Positions 1-5,964 are shown, numbered from the stretch's first letter. The stretch is DNA of 6,940 nucleotides from Rubrobacteraceae bacterium (GCA_029240775.1 JARDZQ010000088.1:1-6940), one strand, 5' to 3'. The notes: generated from the letters alone by a model not told the origin. Numbers and translations are program-made.

Positions 1-2
1 GA

Positions 3-353
3 ACGCTCATCGTGATCCTGCTGGTCCTGGCCGGTCTTGGCGCGTTGTTCTTCGTCCTGCGCCCGGGCCCTGACGCCGGGGCCCCGCGCGAGAAGACCGT
101 CGAGGTCGCCATAGAAGACGGCGCTATGACACCGGAGGAGATCGAGGTGGGGGAGGGGGATCGGGTGACGCTCAGGATGACGACCCAGGGCCCCACGACC
201 GAGGTCCACCTGCACGGTTACGACCTCGAAGAGGAGGTTGAACCGGGGGAGCCCGCTACGCTCACCTTCGAGGCGAACCTCACGGGACGCTTCGAGATCG
301 AGGACCATGAGACGGAGGAAGTGCTGGGCGCGCTCCTCGTGCAGCCCCGGTAG
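3..353 (+). CDS. Membrane-anchored cupredoxin-like protein, 5' end probably cut off
   Basis: The reading frame is open to the left window edge. A GTG at 12 is possible, but it would start inside the hydrophobic segment, so the true start with its positive charges probably lies upstream. Numbering from that GTG (113 residues): residues 1-17 are a membrane anchor or uncleaved signal, followed by a Pro/Gly linker and a beta-rich domain (about 28-112). The domain has the cupredoxin pattern: 'ED-x-MTPEEIEVGEGDRVTLRM', then HLHGYD with H66 and H68, then a late strand with H99. The canonical type 1 copper Cys and the C-x-H-x-M loop are absent, so the metal site, if any, must use the His residues. 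The domain should lie outside the membrane. The stop codon directly abuts the GTG of the next gene, so the two are almost certainly co-transcribed and may be partners. The fold assignment is by eye; copper binding is inferred. Confidence 0.75.
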   Translation, partial: TLIVILLVLAGLGALFFVLRPGPDAGAPREKTVEVAIEDGAMTPEEIEVGEGDRVTLRMTTQGPTTEVHLHGYDLEEEVEPGEPATLTFEANLTGRFEIEDHETEEVLGALLVQPR

Positions 354-2018
354 GTGACGACCACTCTGCGCCGCGCCGTCCCAGCAGCTCTGGCACTCTT
401 CCTGCTCGTCGGTCCGCCATTTGTCCGTCCCGCCCTCGCCCACGGGTTCGGCCAGACCTACGACCTTCCGCTGCCGCTCTGGCTCTACCTGTGGGGCGCG
501 GGCGCCGCTGTGCTCGTCTCCTTCGTCCCGATAAGCCTGTTCTCCGGTGGCACGCGCAAAGATGAGCCGTATCGTTATCAGCGCTACGACCTGCTCGGGA
601 TCTCGCCTCTGCGAGCGGTGCTCACCAGCCGGGCTCTGCTGTCGGGGCTGAAGCTAGTGTCGGTCTCGTTGTTTCTCCTCGTCGTCCTCGCGGGATTTAT
701 CGGCGAGCAGGGCGAGGGCTACAACTTCGCGCCGACCTTCGTCTGGATCATTTTCTGGGTGGGCTTGAGCTTCTTCACGGCGTTCGTGGGCAACGTCTGG
801 CCGCTGGTGAACCCCTGGAAGGTTCTCTTCGAGTGGGCCGACGGGCTCGCGGGGGGTCGGCTGGAGATGCGTGAACCCTACCCGGACGCCTGGGGCGTAT
901 GGCCCGCGGTGGCGCTGTACGCGGCCTTCGTGTGGATCGAGCTCGTCTTCTACGGGGCCTCGCTGCCCTTGAGCATCTCCCTGTTGGTTCTCGCCTACTC
1001 GGTTCTGACCTGGAGCGGCATGGCCGTCTTCGGCAAGGGCGCGTGGCTGCGCGGGGGCGAGGCGTTCTCGGTGTATTTCGGCATCCTCGGGCGCTTCGCG
1101 CCAACCGAGGTGCGGGTGAAAGGTTCGCGGCCCTGCCGGGACTGCGAGGCCTGCCAGCCAGCCAAGGGAGGATGCGTCAACTGCTACGAGTGCTTCGCTG
1201 CGGCCCGTCCTGAAGAGCGCGAGCTCGACCTGCGTCCGCCCGCGGTAGGTCTCGTTCGCCCGGAGCGGCCGTCCGCAGGCGGGACCGTCTTCGTCATCCT
1301 CATGCTCGCGGGGGTCGCCTATGACGGGTTGCTGGCGACGCCGCTGTGGCTCGAGATCGTGCGCCTCACACCCGTTACGCAGACGGCTGGGATCTTCCTG
1401 ATGCCGCTTCTTTTCCTCGCCGTCTACCTTGGCTTCGTGAAGCTCAGCCAGCTCGCCGGTGGGGGCGGCGCCCCCCTGAGGACCCTCGCGCCGGCCTACG
1501 TGTACACGCTGGTGCCCATCGCCATCGCCTACCAGGTCGCCCACTACTACACGTACCTGCTCATTCAGGGACAGTCCATCATCTCCCACGCCTCAGACCC
1601 GTTCGGGTGGGGGTGGAACCTGTTCGGCACCGCAGACTACGAGGCCCGCATCGACCTCATCAGCGCGGCGTTCGTCTGGTACTCGCAGGTCGCCCTCATC
1701 GTCGGCGGCCACGTCGCTGCCGTCTACCTGGCGCACCTCGTCTCGCTCAGGTACTTCGCATCAGCGAAGCTGGCGCTCAGGAGCCAGATCCCGCTGCTCG
1801 CGCTCATGATCCTCTACACGGTATCGAGCCTCTGGATTCTCTCCCAGCCCATAGTCGAGGATGAGAGAACAGACGAGAGCTCGGCCCGAATCTATCTCGC
1901 AAGCCCCTCACAGCTCTTTCTTCAGGTACAGCCAGTCTCTGATGTTCAGGAAGTAGCCGGTGAGCAGCGAGCGCTGACGGGAGACCTCCTCGTAGCCCTC
2001 CCCCTCGTAAAGCCTTAG
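354..2018 (+). CDS. Polytopic membrane protein, 'fenitrothion hydrolase'-like family, with six-Cys loop
   Basis: 554 residues, GTG start with no gap after the upstream stop. Residues 1-29 look like a signal peptide ending Ala-Leu-Ala; cleavage would leave His30 (HGFGQ) at the mature N-terminus. About ten membrane segments follow (roughly 43-64, 98-117, 127-149, 183-204, 206-227, 311-330, 343-364, 378-402, 435-462, 478-498). The 227-310 loop is Arg/Lys-rich, so probably cytoplasmic, and holds C261, C264, C267, C274, C277 and C280. Polar residues inside or near late segments include H397, H412, H453 and H461, plus a DPFGWGWNLFG stretch. The overall plan recalls actinobacterial proteins auto-labelled fenitrothion hydrolase; I see no hydrolase motif, and that label should not be trusted. 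The last 36 codons lie antisense to the GNAT gene and lose the third-position GC bias (20 of 36, versus 26 of 30 in a body sample), so the tail may be non-conserved. Real function unknown; a metal- or redox-linked role is inferred. Confidence 0.85.
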   Translation: MTTTLRRAVPAALALFLLVGPPFVRPALAHGFGQTYDLPLPLWLYLWGAGAAVLVSFVPISLFSGGTRKDEPYRYQRYDLLGISPLRAVLTSRALLSGLKLVSVSLFLLVVLAGFIGEQGEGYNFAPTFVWIIFWVGLSFFTAFVGNVWPLVNPWKVLFEWADGLAGGRLEMREPYPDAWGVWPAVALYAAFVWIELVFYGASLPLSISLLVLAYSVLTWSGMAVFGKGAWLRGGEAFSVYFGILGRFAPTEVRVKGSRPCRDCEACQPAKGGCVNCYECFAAARPEERELDLRPPAVGLVRPERPSAGGTVFVILMLAGVAYDGLLATPLWLEIVRLTPVTQTAGIFLMPLLFLAVYLGFVKLSQLAGGGGAPLRTLAPAYVYTLVPIAIAYQVAHYYTYLLIQGQSIISHASDPFGWGWNLFGTADYEARIDLISAAFVWYSQVALIVGGHVAAVYLAHLVSLRYFASAKLALRSQIPLLALMILYTVSSLWILSQPIVEDERTDESSARIYLASPSQLFLQVQPVSDVQEVAGEQRALTGDLLVALPLVKP

Positions 2019-2543
2019 CGCGGCCAGGTTGGTGCCGCCGACGTGGAGGGCGACGGTCGCCTTGCCGGCTTCACGGGCGAGGTCCTCGGCGGCTGCTAGC
2101 AGCCGCCGGGCCATCCCCTGGCGCCTGAAGTCCGGAGAGACGACGAGGCGCTCGATATAGGCCTCCGAGGAGCTCGTAGCGTAGCGGGGGTACGAGAGCA
2201 GGGTCGTGGCCCACAGGGCGCGCGGCAGGCCCAGGTTGCGCTCGAGGTTTCGCCACAGGCCGCGGGCCAGGACGTCCTCGCGCGAGGCCGCCGTGCGGAC
2301 GCCCACGCTGCCGGCGATCTCACCTGCAGAGTAGCCCTCGATCACGAGCGAGGTCACGCCGCCCGAGGCGTGCTCGAGGCCGATCCACTTCTCCATGATC
2401 TTCACCGACCGGTCCATCCGCCTGCCGAAGACCGGGCGGAACTTGTCGATAAACCCCTCGACCACGAGCGCGGCTATCGCCGGGTCTTCCTCCGGCCCCG
2501 CGACGCGTACGGTGAATTGTTCGGCCTCCATCCCAGAGGTCAT
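1908..2543 (-). CDS. GNAT-family N-acetyltransferase
   Basis: 211 residues. The C-terminal half carries the GNAT core: strand 'AYIERLVVSPDFR' (128-140), then the acetyl-CoA pyrophosphate loop R140-R141-Q142-G143-M144-A145 and its helix, then 'ALHVGGTNLAALRLYEGEGY' (165-184), the usual Asn-containing motif B. It should transfer acetyl from acetyl-CoA to an amine; the substrate is not predictable. The N-terminal half (about 10-75) is a helical region with the FRPVFGRRM stretch. ATG at 2543 is preferred over the ATG five codons in, because a GAGG at 2554-2557 (minus strand) sits 10 nt upstream and overlaps the permease stop, which suggests translational coupling. It is the last gene of the UDG-ABC operon. 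Its 3' end overlaps the oppositely oriented membrane protein gene by 111 nt. Confidence 0.9.
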   Translation of the reverse strand: MTSGMEAEQFTVRVAGPEEDPAIAALVVEGFIDKFRPVFGRRMDRSVKIMEKWIGLEHASGGVTSLVIEGYSAGEIAGSVGVRTAASREDVLARGLWRNLERNLGLPRALWATTLLSYPRYATSSSEAYIERLVVSPDFRRQGMARRLLAAAEDLAREAGKATVALHVGGTNLAALRLYEGEGYEEVSRQRSLLTGYFLNIRDWLYLKKEL

Positions 2544-2555
2544 CGTAGCAAAACC

Positions 2556-3353
2556 TCAGCCGATCAGGCGCCGGCGCATGATCTGGACCGGCACGAGGGC
2601 CAGGCCGGCGGTGAAGACGAGTATCCACGCGGCGTCCACCAGCGTCGCCAGCGAGGGGCCCGTGGCGAGCGCCCGGCACAGGTTCACCGCGTGGTAGAGC
2701 GGCGTGAACCAGGCGATCTGGGGCACCGGCGCGGGGAAGTTCTCGACGGGGAAGAAGATGCCCGAGAAGAGAAAGAGCGGCGTAACGACGAGGGTGAAGT
2801 AGTAGGCGTAGAAGTCTATGCGCTGGATGAGGCTGGTAAAGAGCGTCCCCATGACGCTGAACATGACCCCGATGACGAGCAAAGCAGGCGGTATAAACAG
2901 AGCCCACCACGACGAGATCAGTGGCTCGCCGAACGCGAAGCCGAGTACGGTGAGAACGGCGAGGAAGGCCGTGCCGTACAGGGCGGCGCGCGTCCCGGCC
3001 CACAGGTACTCTCCGGCTACGACGTCCTCGGCGTTCACCGGCGTGGTGATGATGGCGTCGTAGATCTTGTTGATCTCGAACTTGACGAAGGTGTTGAAGG
3101 TGCTCTCGAAGGAGGCCGCGAACATGGCGTTGCTCGCCAGGAGGCCGGGCGCTATGTACTGGATGTAGCTCTGCCCGTTGATCCCGCCCTGCTGGATGAA
3201 CGCTCCCAAGCCCAGACCCAGCGCCGCCAGGTACAGCAGCGGCTCTATGAAGTTCGGGAACATGATGCTCTTCCAGTACTTGCGGAAGATCGTAACGTTG
3301 CGTTGCCAGACGCGGAAGGCCCCGCGCGGCGAGGGAACCCGGATCGCACCCAT
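2556..3353 (-). CDS. ABC-2 type exporter permease (NodJ/DrrB-like)
   Basis: 265 residues with about six membrane segments (roughly 33-53, 65-85, 118-140, 148-174, 181-202, 240-258). The N-terminal part, with 'FRKYWKSIMFPNFIEPLLYL' leading into a Gly/Leu-rich segment, is typical of NodJ/DrrB permeases. The ABC-2 signature lies at about 192-229 (PLFLFSGIFFPVENFP, then WFTPLYHAVNLCRAL). It forms the membrane channel for the ATPase encoded just upstream; the substrate is unknown (lipid-like, drug or polysaccharide are options in this family). ATG at 3353 is chosen over a longer reading because it overlaps the ATPase stop by one base (TAATG) and has a strong GGGAGGAGG 11 nt upstream. The extra 30 residues of the longer reading are Arg/His/Glu-rich shadow of the ATPase C-terminus. 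Confidence 0.93.
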   Translation of the reverse strand: MGAIRVPSPRGAFRVWQRNVTIFRKYWKSIMFPNFIEPLLYLAALGLGLGAFIQQGGINGQSYIQYIAPGLLASNAMFAASFESTFNTFVKFEINKIYDAIITTPVNAEDVVAGEYLWAGTRAALYGTAFLAVLTVLGFAFGEPLISSWWALFIPPALLVIGVMFSVMGTLFTSLIQRIDFYAYYFTLVVTPLFLFSGIFFPVENFPAPVPQIAWFTPLYHAVNLCRALATGPSLATLVDAAWILVFTAGLALVPVQIMRRRLIG

Positions 3354-4294
3354 TACTCGATGAGCCTCCTCCCGGTGAGCCTCAGGAACACGTCCTCGAG
3401 CCCCGCGTGCCTGTAGACGGTGTTCTCGACCTCTACGCCGCACTCGCGCACCCGATCCATGATCGTGTCCGCGTCCGCGGTGAACACGAGCAACGCCTCT
3501 CCGGTGCGCTCGACGGCGTCTGCCGTGGCCTCGACAACCGGTCGCAGCCTCTCGAGCTCCTCCGGCCCGGCCCTGAACTCGAGGACCTGCGGGCTGACGT
3601 GCTCTTCGATGAGCTCCTTCGGTGACCCCTGGGCGATGATGAGCCCGCCCTCCATGATGACTAGCCGGTCGCAGAGCCGGGCGGCCTCCTCCATGTAGTG
3701 GGTCGTGAGGACGAGGGTCTTGCCCTCAGCCGCCAGCGCTCGCAGCCGGTCCCACACCAGGTGGCGAGCTTGCGGGTCCAGGCCCGTAGTCGGCTCGTCG
3801 AGAACGACGATCTCCGGGTCGTTGATGAGGGCGCGCGCGATCAGGAGCCGCCGCTTCATGCCGCCCGAGAGCTGGTCGACCGGCGACTCGGCCCTCTCGG
3901 TTAGCTCGACGAACTCGAGCAACTCTTCCGCCCGCCGCAAGGCCACCTTGCGCGGCAGGTCGTAGTACCGGCCGTAGACGAGCAAGTTCTCCTTGACCTT
4001 GAGGTCATCGTCGAGGTTGTTCTCCTGCGGCACCACCCCGATGCGGCGTTTGATCTCCCGCTCGCACCTCCTGACGTCGAGGCCCGCGACCTCCAGCTCC
4101 CCGTCCGTTGGGATGACGGCTCCGTAGATCATCTTCATCGTCGTGGTCTTCCCGGCCCCGTTGGGTCCTAGGAACCCGTAGCACTCGCCCCGGTACACCT
4201 CGAAGTCCACGCCCTTGACCGCCTCGAAGCCGTCGTAGCTCTTCTTGAGCTCCCTGGCTATCAGCGTGGACGTTCGCGACTGGGTTCGGATCAA
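3353..4294 (-). CDS. ABC exporter ATP-binding protein (NodI/DrrA-like)
   Basis: 313 residues from a TTG start. All nucleotide-binding motifs are intact: Walker A GPNGAGKTT (43-51), Q-loop Gln90 in VVPQENNLD, signature LSGGM (142-146), Walker B IVVLDE (162-167) and switch His199 in TTH. After the core, residues about 230-313 form the C-terminal domain typical of the DrrA/NodI group, ending 'GLEDVFLRLTGR'. It hydrolyses ATP on the cytoplasmic face to drive the permease encoded next. Two starts are possible. ATG at 4309 has only a distant GGAGAG (about 14 nt). TTG at 4294 has GGAGG (4303-4307) 8 nt upstream and shares TTGA with the UDG stop, the classic coupled arrangement, so I prefer it. The five extra residues of the longer form do not affect any domain. 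Confidence 0.95.
   Translation of the reverse strand: MIRTQSRTSTLIARELKKSYDGFEAVKGVDFEVYRGECYGFLGPNGAGKTTTMKMIYGAVIPTDGELEVAGLDVRRCEREIKRRIGVVPQENNLDDDLKVKENLLVYGRYYDLPRKVALRRAEELLEFVELTERAESPVDQLSGGMKRRLLIARALINDPEIVVLDEPTTGLDPQARHLVWDRLRALAAEGKTLVLTTHYMEEAARLCDRLVIMEGGLIIAQGSPKELIEEHVSPQVLEFRAGPEELERLRPVVEATADAVERTGEALLVFTADADTIMDRVRECGVEVENTVYRHAGLEDVFLRLTGRRLIE
3365..3373 (-). promoter_or_regulatory. Ribosome-binding site deciding the permease start
   Basis: GGGAGGAGG on the minus strand, inside the 3' end of the ATPase gene and 11 nt before the ATG at 3353. It favours this ATG over the longer open frame that reaches 3443. Confidence 0.7.
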
Positions 4295-4899
4295 CTCGTG
4301 AGCCTCCATCTTCGAGCGTCGAACTCTCCGATTCTACCGGCGGCCACCAGCGCTCCCAATACCGCGAGCGCGAGAGAGAGCCGGTCTTTGTTCTCCGGCA
4401 CGTTTAACCACGTCGAAGCCCCCGAAGGATGCGGGAGCGGGACATATACTACCCCATCTTGTCCGAACGTCCCGCCGACCGCATCCGAGAGCCTGCCGAC
4501 GCCGAGCAACTCCTTTATGGCCAGGCCCCCGACCGGAACCACGATCTCCGGTCGCAGGAGCGCGAACTCGCGCAAGAGGTGAGGCCGGCAGTTATCTAAC
4601 ATCCTCCGCCCGGGAACCCTGTCCCCGCCACCCCTCGCTTTCCCCGGGAAGCACCGGGCGAGCGCGGAGAGGTAGATCTCCGCCCGCGATACTCCCGCCT
4701 CCGCGAACCACCCCTCCAGCCGCCTGCCGGCCGGGCCCGTAAACGGTAAGCGCGTCTCGACCTCCGTCACACCCGGCGCCTGAGCGACCAGCAGCACCCT
4801 CACGTCTTTCTCCACGTCCACGACGGGCGCGTTGGTCCCTCCCGGAAAACACCGCGAACAGCCACGCACCAGCTCCCTGTGCCGCTCTAGAGTCTTCAC
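4291..4899 (-). CDS. Uracil-DNA glycosylase superfamily protein, Fe-S type (family 4-related)
   Basis: 202 residues from GTG at 4899. Cys14-x2-Cys17 near the N-terminus, with Cys83 and Cys104, match the four-Cys plan that holds a 4Fe-4S cluster in family 4 enzymes. Motif 1 reads VAQAPGVTEVE followed by PFTGPAGRRL (A39-G43 onward); motif 2 is HPSGASTW starting at His157. Family 4 motif 1 is normally GEAPG, so the acidic residue is replaced by Gln40; a distinctive CFPG occurs twice (from Cys17 and Cys83). It therefore looks like a divergent subgroup that may remove uracil or another damaged base, or act otherwise. A longer frame reaches GTG 4977, but neither start has a Shine-Dalgarno sequence. 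GTG 4899 is chosen because a TACGAT -10 hexamer lies 7 nt upstream (leaderless start) and it places the CxxC at the family's usual position. First gene of the operon; its stop overlaps the ATPase start. Confidence 0.85.
   Translation of the reverse strand: MKTLERHRELVRGCSRCFPGGTNAPVVDVEKDVRVLLVAQAPGVTEVETRLPFTGPAGRRLEGWFAEAGVSRAEIYLSALARCFPGKARGGGDRVPGRRMLDNCRPHLLREFALLRPEIVVPVGGLAIKELLGVGRLSDAVGGTFGQDGVVYVPLPHPSGASTWLNVPENKDRLSLALAVLGALVAAGRIGEFDARRWRLTS
4303..4307 (-). promoter_or_regulatory. Ribosome-binding site favouring a TTG start for the ABC ATPase
   Basis: GGAGG on the minus strand directly follows the AT of the ATG at 4309, which it would overlap, and lies 8 nt before the TTG at 4294 that overlaps the UDG stop. 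Confidence 0.6.
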
Positions 4900-4906
4900 A
4901 CTAGCT

Positions 4907-4912
4907 ATCGTA
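4907..4912 (-). promoter_or_regulatory. Candidate -10 element of UDG-ABC-GNAT operon promoter
   Basis: TACGAT on the minus strand fits the TAnnnT consensus and ends exactly 7 nt before the GTG at 4899, so transcription would begin at or next to the start codon. There is no recognisable -35 at 16-18 nt spacing and no ribosome-binding site. This fits a leaderless mRNA, common in Actinomycetota, but the hexamer alone is weak evidence. Confidence 0.4.
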
Positions 4913-5021
4913 ACTTGCCCCCGCCGAACATCTGGTATGTGCGTTCGCAGGGGACCACAATACCCTGTGTCCTTCACAAATCTTAAGGAATCTACGGCGC
5001 ACCCCCTACCGCCGCCGAAAA

Positions 5022-5033
5022 TCTATTGATAGA
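5022..5033. promoter_or_regulatory. Short palindrome overlapping the sortase -10, possible operator
   Basis: TCTAT-TG-ATAGA is a perfect inverted repeat with 5-bp arms and a 2-bp centre. It overlaps the extended -10 of the sortase gene, in an AT-rich patch of an otherwise GC-rich window. A repressor half-site pair is possible, but arms this short can arise by chance. Confidence 0.2.
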
Positions 5034-5035
5034 AT
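5027..5035 (+). promoter_or_regulatory. Extended -10 promoter of the sortase gene
   Basis: TGATAGAAT matches the extended -10 form (TGn followed by TAnnnT). The hexamer at 5030-5035 ends exactly 7 nt before the ATG at 5043. No good -35 is present, which an extended -10 tolerates, and no Shine-Dalgarno precedes the ATG. The transcript is therefore predicted to start at the ATG (leaderless). Confidence 0.5.
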
Positions 5036-5042
5036 CCGCCGC

Positions 5043-5807
5043 ATGGGTAATCGGTCGCAGATGCGAAAGTTCAGGAAGAGGCGTCAGCGGGCTGGCTTTG
5101 CCCTATTGGCCTCTTTAGCCATCATCGTGCTTGGGGTGACATTATTCTTGCGCCTGGATCCGTTCGGTGGGACGAGCGATGTGGCATCGGTAGAGAGGAT
5201 GGCGGTGCCCATGATCGGGGGCGCTCCCGAGGCCGTATCCGAGGATGCCGGGCAGCCGGAGCAGGCGGCGCCTCGGGAGGAGGGGGCGCAGGAGAGTGCT
5301 CATAAGGGCAGTAAACAGCGGGACAGGGAAGTGCAGCCCGCCATCCCGGCTCCTGCCAGCAACGACCTATGGATGACCATCCCCAAGCTCGGGCTCTACG
5401 ACAACTACGTCGCCAACTCTGACGCCCACTCGGCGCTAGACAGCGGCGCGGCCAAGCGGGTGTCGAGCGAGTTCCCCTGGGAGAACGACTCCAACACCTA
5501 CATCTCGGCGCACAGGCTGGGTTGGCCTGGCACTGCGAGCGACCACCAGTTCTACAACCTGCCGTTGCTGGGGTATGGGGACAAGATCTACCTCTACGAC
5601 GCCAACGGGACGACTTACACTTACGAGGTGACGGAGATCTTCGAGGTGTTGCCCAGCGAGACGTGGGTGACTAACGCGGAAGCGGGCAGGGACATGGTCT
5701 CGCTGCAGACGTGCATCGAGAACTACGGTGACTACTGGACGATGGGTCCCAACTGGTACGTCAGGTACGTGGTGCGGGCCGACAGGGTGTCCGTAACGCC
5801 CGCTTGA
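5043..5807 (+). CDS. Class E-like sortase, membrane-anchored transpeptidase
   Basis: 254 residues. A basic N-terminus (RKFRKRRQR) and a single membrane segment (17-37) place the catalytic domain outside the cell (type II topology). Residues 40-105 are an acidic, Pro/Ala-rich linker. The sortase barrel runs about 108-250, with catalytic His157 in NTYISAHRLGWPG, Cys224 in SLQTC and Arg241 in YVRYVV. Sortases cut a C-terminal sorting signal of a surface protein and join it to a cell-wall or pilin amine; the SAHR and LQTC contexts look like class E. C224 and R241 are 17 residues apart because of an Asp/Tyr/Trp-rich loop (IENYGDYWTMGPNW), longer than in SrtA. No substrate with a sorting motif is encoded in the window, so this is a stand-alone housekeeping-type enzyme. 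ATG 5043 is supported by the extended -10 at 7 nt; an internal ATG at codon 7 is less likely. Confidence 0.92.
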   Translation: MGNRSQMRKFRKRRQRAGFALLASLAIIVLGVTLFLRLDPFGGTSDVASVERMAVPMIGGAPEAVSEDAGQPEQAAPREEGAQESAHKGSKQRDREVQPAIPAPASNDLWMTIPKLGLYDNYVANSDAHSALDSGAAKRVSSEFPWENDSNTYISAHRLGWPGTASDHQFYNLPLLGYGDKIYLYDANGTTYTYEVTEIFEVLPSETWVTNAEAGRDMVSLQTCIENYGDYWTMGPNWYVRYVVRADRVSVTPA

Positions 5808-5826
5808 TGAACGACACGCTGCTTGG

Positions 5827-5857
5827 GGTAGCTAGTCAGCATGTACCGATATTTTTT
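5827..5857 (+). terminator. Candidate intrinsic terminator after the sortase gene
   Basis: GGTAGCT (5827-5833) pairs with AGC (5838-5840) and, across a 3-nt bulge, with TACC (5844-5847). A T6 run follows at 5852-5857. The stem is short and bulged, but the T-run is rare in this GC-rich DNA and lies 20-50 nt after the sortase stop, where a terminator is expected. Confidence 0.4.
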
Positions 5858-5868
5858 GGGGCCTCGCT

Positions 5869-5907
5869 TGTCAGTATTTCAGCTTTCCCCTTTCTGACAC
5901 GCTGAAA
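5869..5907 (+). other. Two interleaved stems, possible pseudoknot
   Basis: TGTCAG (5869-5874) is complementary to CTGACA (5894-5899), and TTTCAGC (5877-5883) to GCTGAAA (5901-5907). The stems cross, so they could form an H-type pseudoknot or two competing hairpins. Function unknown; chance is possible. Confidence 0.25.
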
Positions 5908-5947
5908 GCCCTCGAAGTAGGCTTACTGAGAGGCGCGCGCAAGGCGC

Positions 5948-5964
5948 CGTGCTGAACCAGCGCG
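5948..5964. other. GC-rich hairpin between convergent genes
   Basis: CGTGCTG pairs with CAGCGCG (one G-U wobble) around an AAC loop, just beyond the minus-strand gene's stop at 5992. It has no T-run on either strand, so it could slow polymerase or protect a 3' end but is not a textbook intrinsic terminator. Nothing else gene-like is seen in 5808-5991. Confidence 0.25.

Noticed and set aside
1134..1193. Six-Cys motif as a 2[4Fe-4S] ferredoxin domain
   Set aside because: The classic CxxCxxCxxxCP spacing is absent, so I describe it only as a Cys cluster of unknown metal.
654..1589. 311-residue open frame on the minus strand
   Set aside because: It lies antisense to the membrane protein, has Arg/Glu/His/Gly-rich low-complexity translation with no domain, and is a GC-rich shadow.
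2370..3416. 348-residue open frame on the plus strand
   Set aside because: It spans antisense across parts of the GNAT gene, the permease and the ATPase end; composition is Arg/Glu/Asp-rich with no motif.
3354..3443. Longer permease start giving 30 extra residues
   Set aside because: The extra residues are Arg/His-rich, overlap the ATPase C-terminus, and the ATG at 3353 has the ribosome-binding site and the TAATG overlap.
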